From: an uncultured Lacticaseibacillus sp.
Lineage (GTDB): Bacteria > Bacillota > Bacilli > Lactobacillales > Lactobacillaceae
NCBI GenBank assembly: GCA_934339215.1
Contig: CAKRHU010000137.1
Span: 1 to 5,354, forward strand
Direction of reading: 5' to 3'
DNA length: 5,354 nt
The translations under genes and the position numbers were made by a program. Numbering within the stretch: position 1 is the first letter of the stretch; each line of letters begins with the position of its first letter. Shown here piece by piece: positions 5,318 to 5,354 of this stretch. The notes under the pieces are model-generated. The model saw only the letters and a list, made by a program, of their open reading frames with translations. It had not been told where the DNA came from and searched no databases.

Positions 5318-5353
5318 TTATTGTACCTTAGCCGCTTTGATCGCTAATTGGCT
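5318..5353 (-). CDS. Possible C-terminal end of a minus-strand gene (11 residues visible)
   Basis: Read leftward from the right edge, one frame gives SQLAIKAAKVQ and then TAA at 5320-5318. The composition is plausible for a protein end, and the hairpin at 5224-5257 lies downstream in that direction. Eleven residues cannot identify a family and an open frame this short is easily chance. Confidence 0.2.
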   Translation of the reverse strand, partial: SQLAIKAAKVQ

Positions 5354-5354
5354 C

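Noticed and set aside
5084..5354. Search for tRNA, small RNA or CRISPR repeat in the right intergenic region
   Set aside because: There is no T-loop GGTTCGA-type motif, no cloverleaf and no regularly spaced repeat. Only the inverted repeats already listed are seen.

Overview
The window looks like chromosomal DNA of a low- to mid-GC lactic acid bacterium, most likely a Lactobacillaceae member close to the Lacticaseibacillus group. The reasons are the HPr (ptsH) and ClpE sequences, Gram-positive ribosome binding sites, a CtsR box together with a CIRCE (HrcA) operator, a DUF1827-type gene and a MucBP-type protein. The assignment to genus rests on recognition by eye, not on a search.

Layout. Positions 1-147 (minus) hold the first 49 codons of ptsH. 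Upstream of it on the same strand is a 63-codon gene of unknown function (251-442). A 220-bp divergent control region (443-662) separates that gene from clpE (663-2852, plus). This region carries a CIRCE operator, a sigma-A-type promoter and a CtsR heptad repeat in that order, so clpE appears to be under two heat-shock repressors. A strong terminator follows clpE (2859-2891).

The 790 bp from clpE to the next confident gene hold a 206-bp palindromic element with 46-bp arms (2929-3134) and a doubtful minus-strand ORF (3170-3496) without a convincing start. A promoter near 3589 then drives what looks like a two-gene operon: a 98-residue DUF1827-type protein (3643-3939) and a 363-residue protein (3968-5059) with two MucBP-like and two SH3-like segments but no export signal. 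The operon ends at a terminator (5060-5083). The last 270 bp contain competing inverted repeats and, at the edge, possibly the C-terminal end of a minus-strand gene.

How the parts relate. HPr is the phosphocarrier of the sugar phosphotransferase system and, when phosphorylated on Ser46, the CcpA corepressor. ClpE is a stress-induced AAA+ unfoldase that feeds ClpP. I see no metabolic link among the genes beyond neighbourhood. The least explained items are the palindromic element, the export-signal-less MucBP/SH3 protein and the stacked HrcA/CtsR control of clpE. I see no CRISPR array, transposase, tRNA or rRNA.
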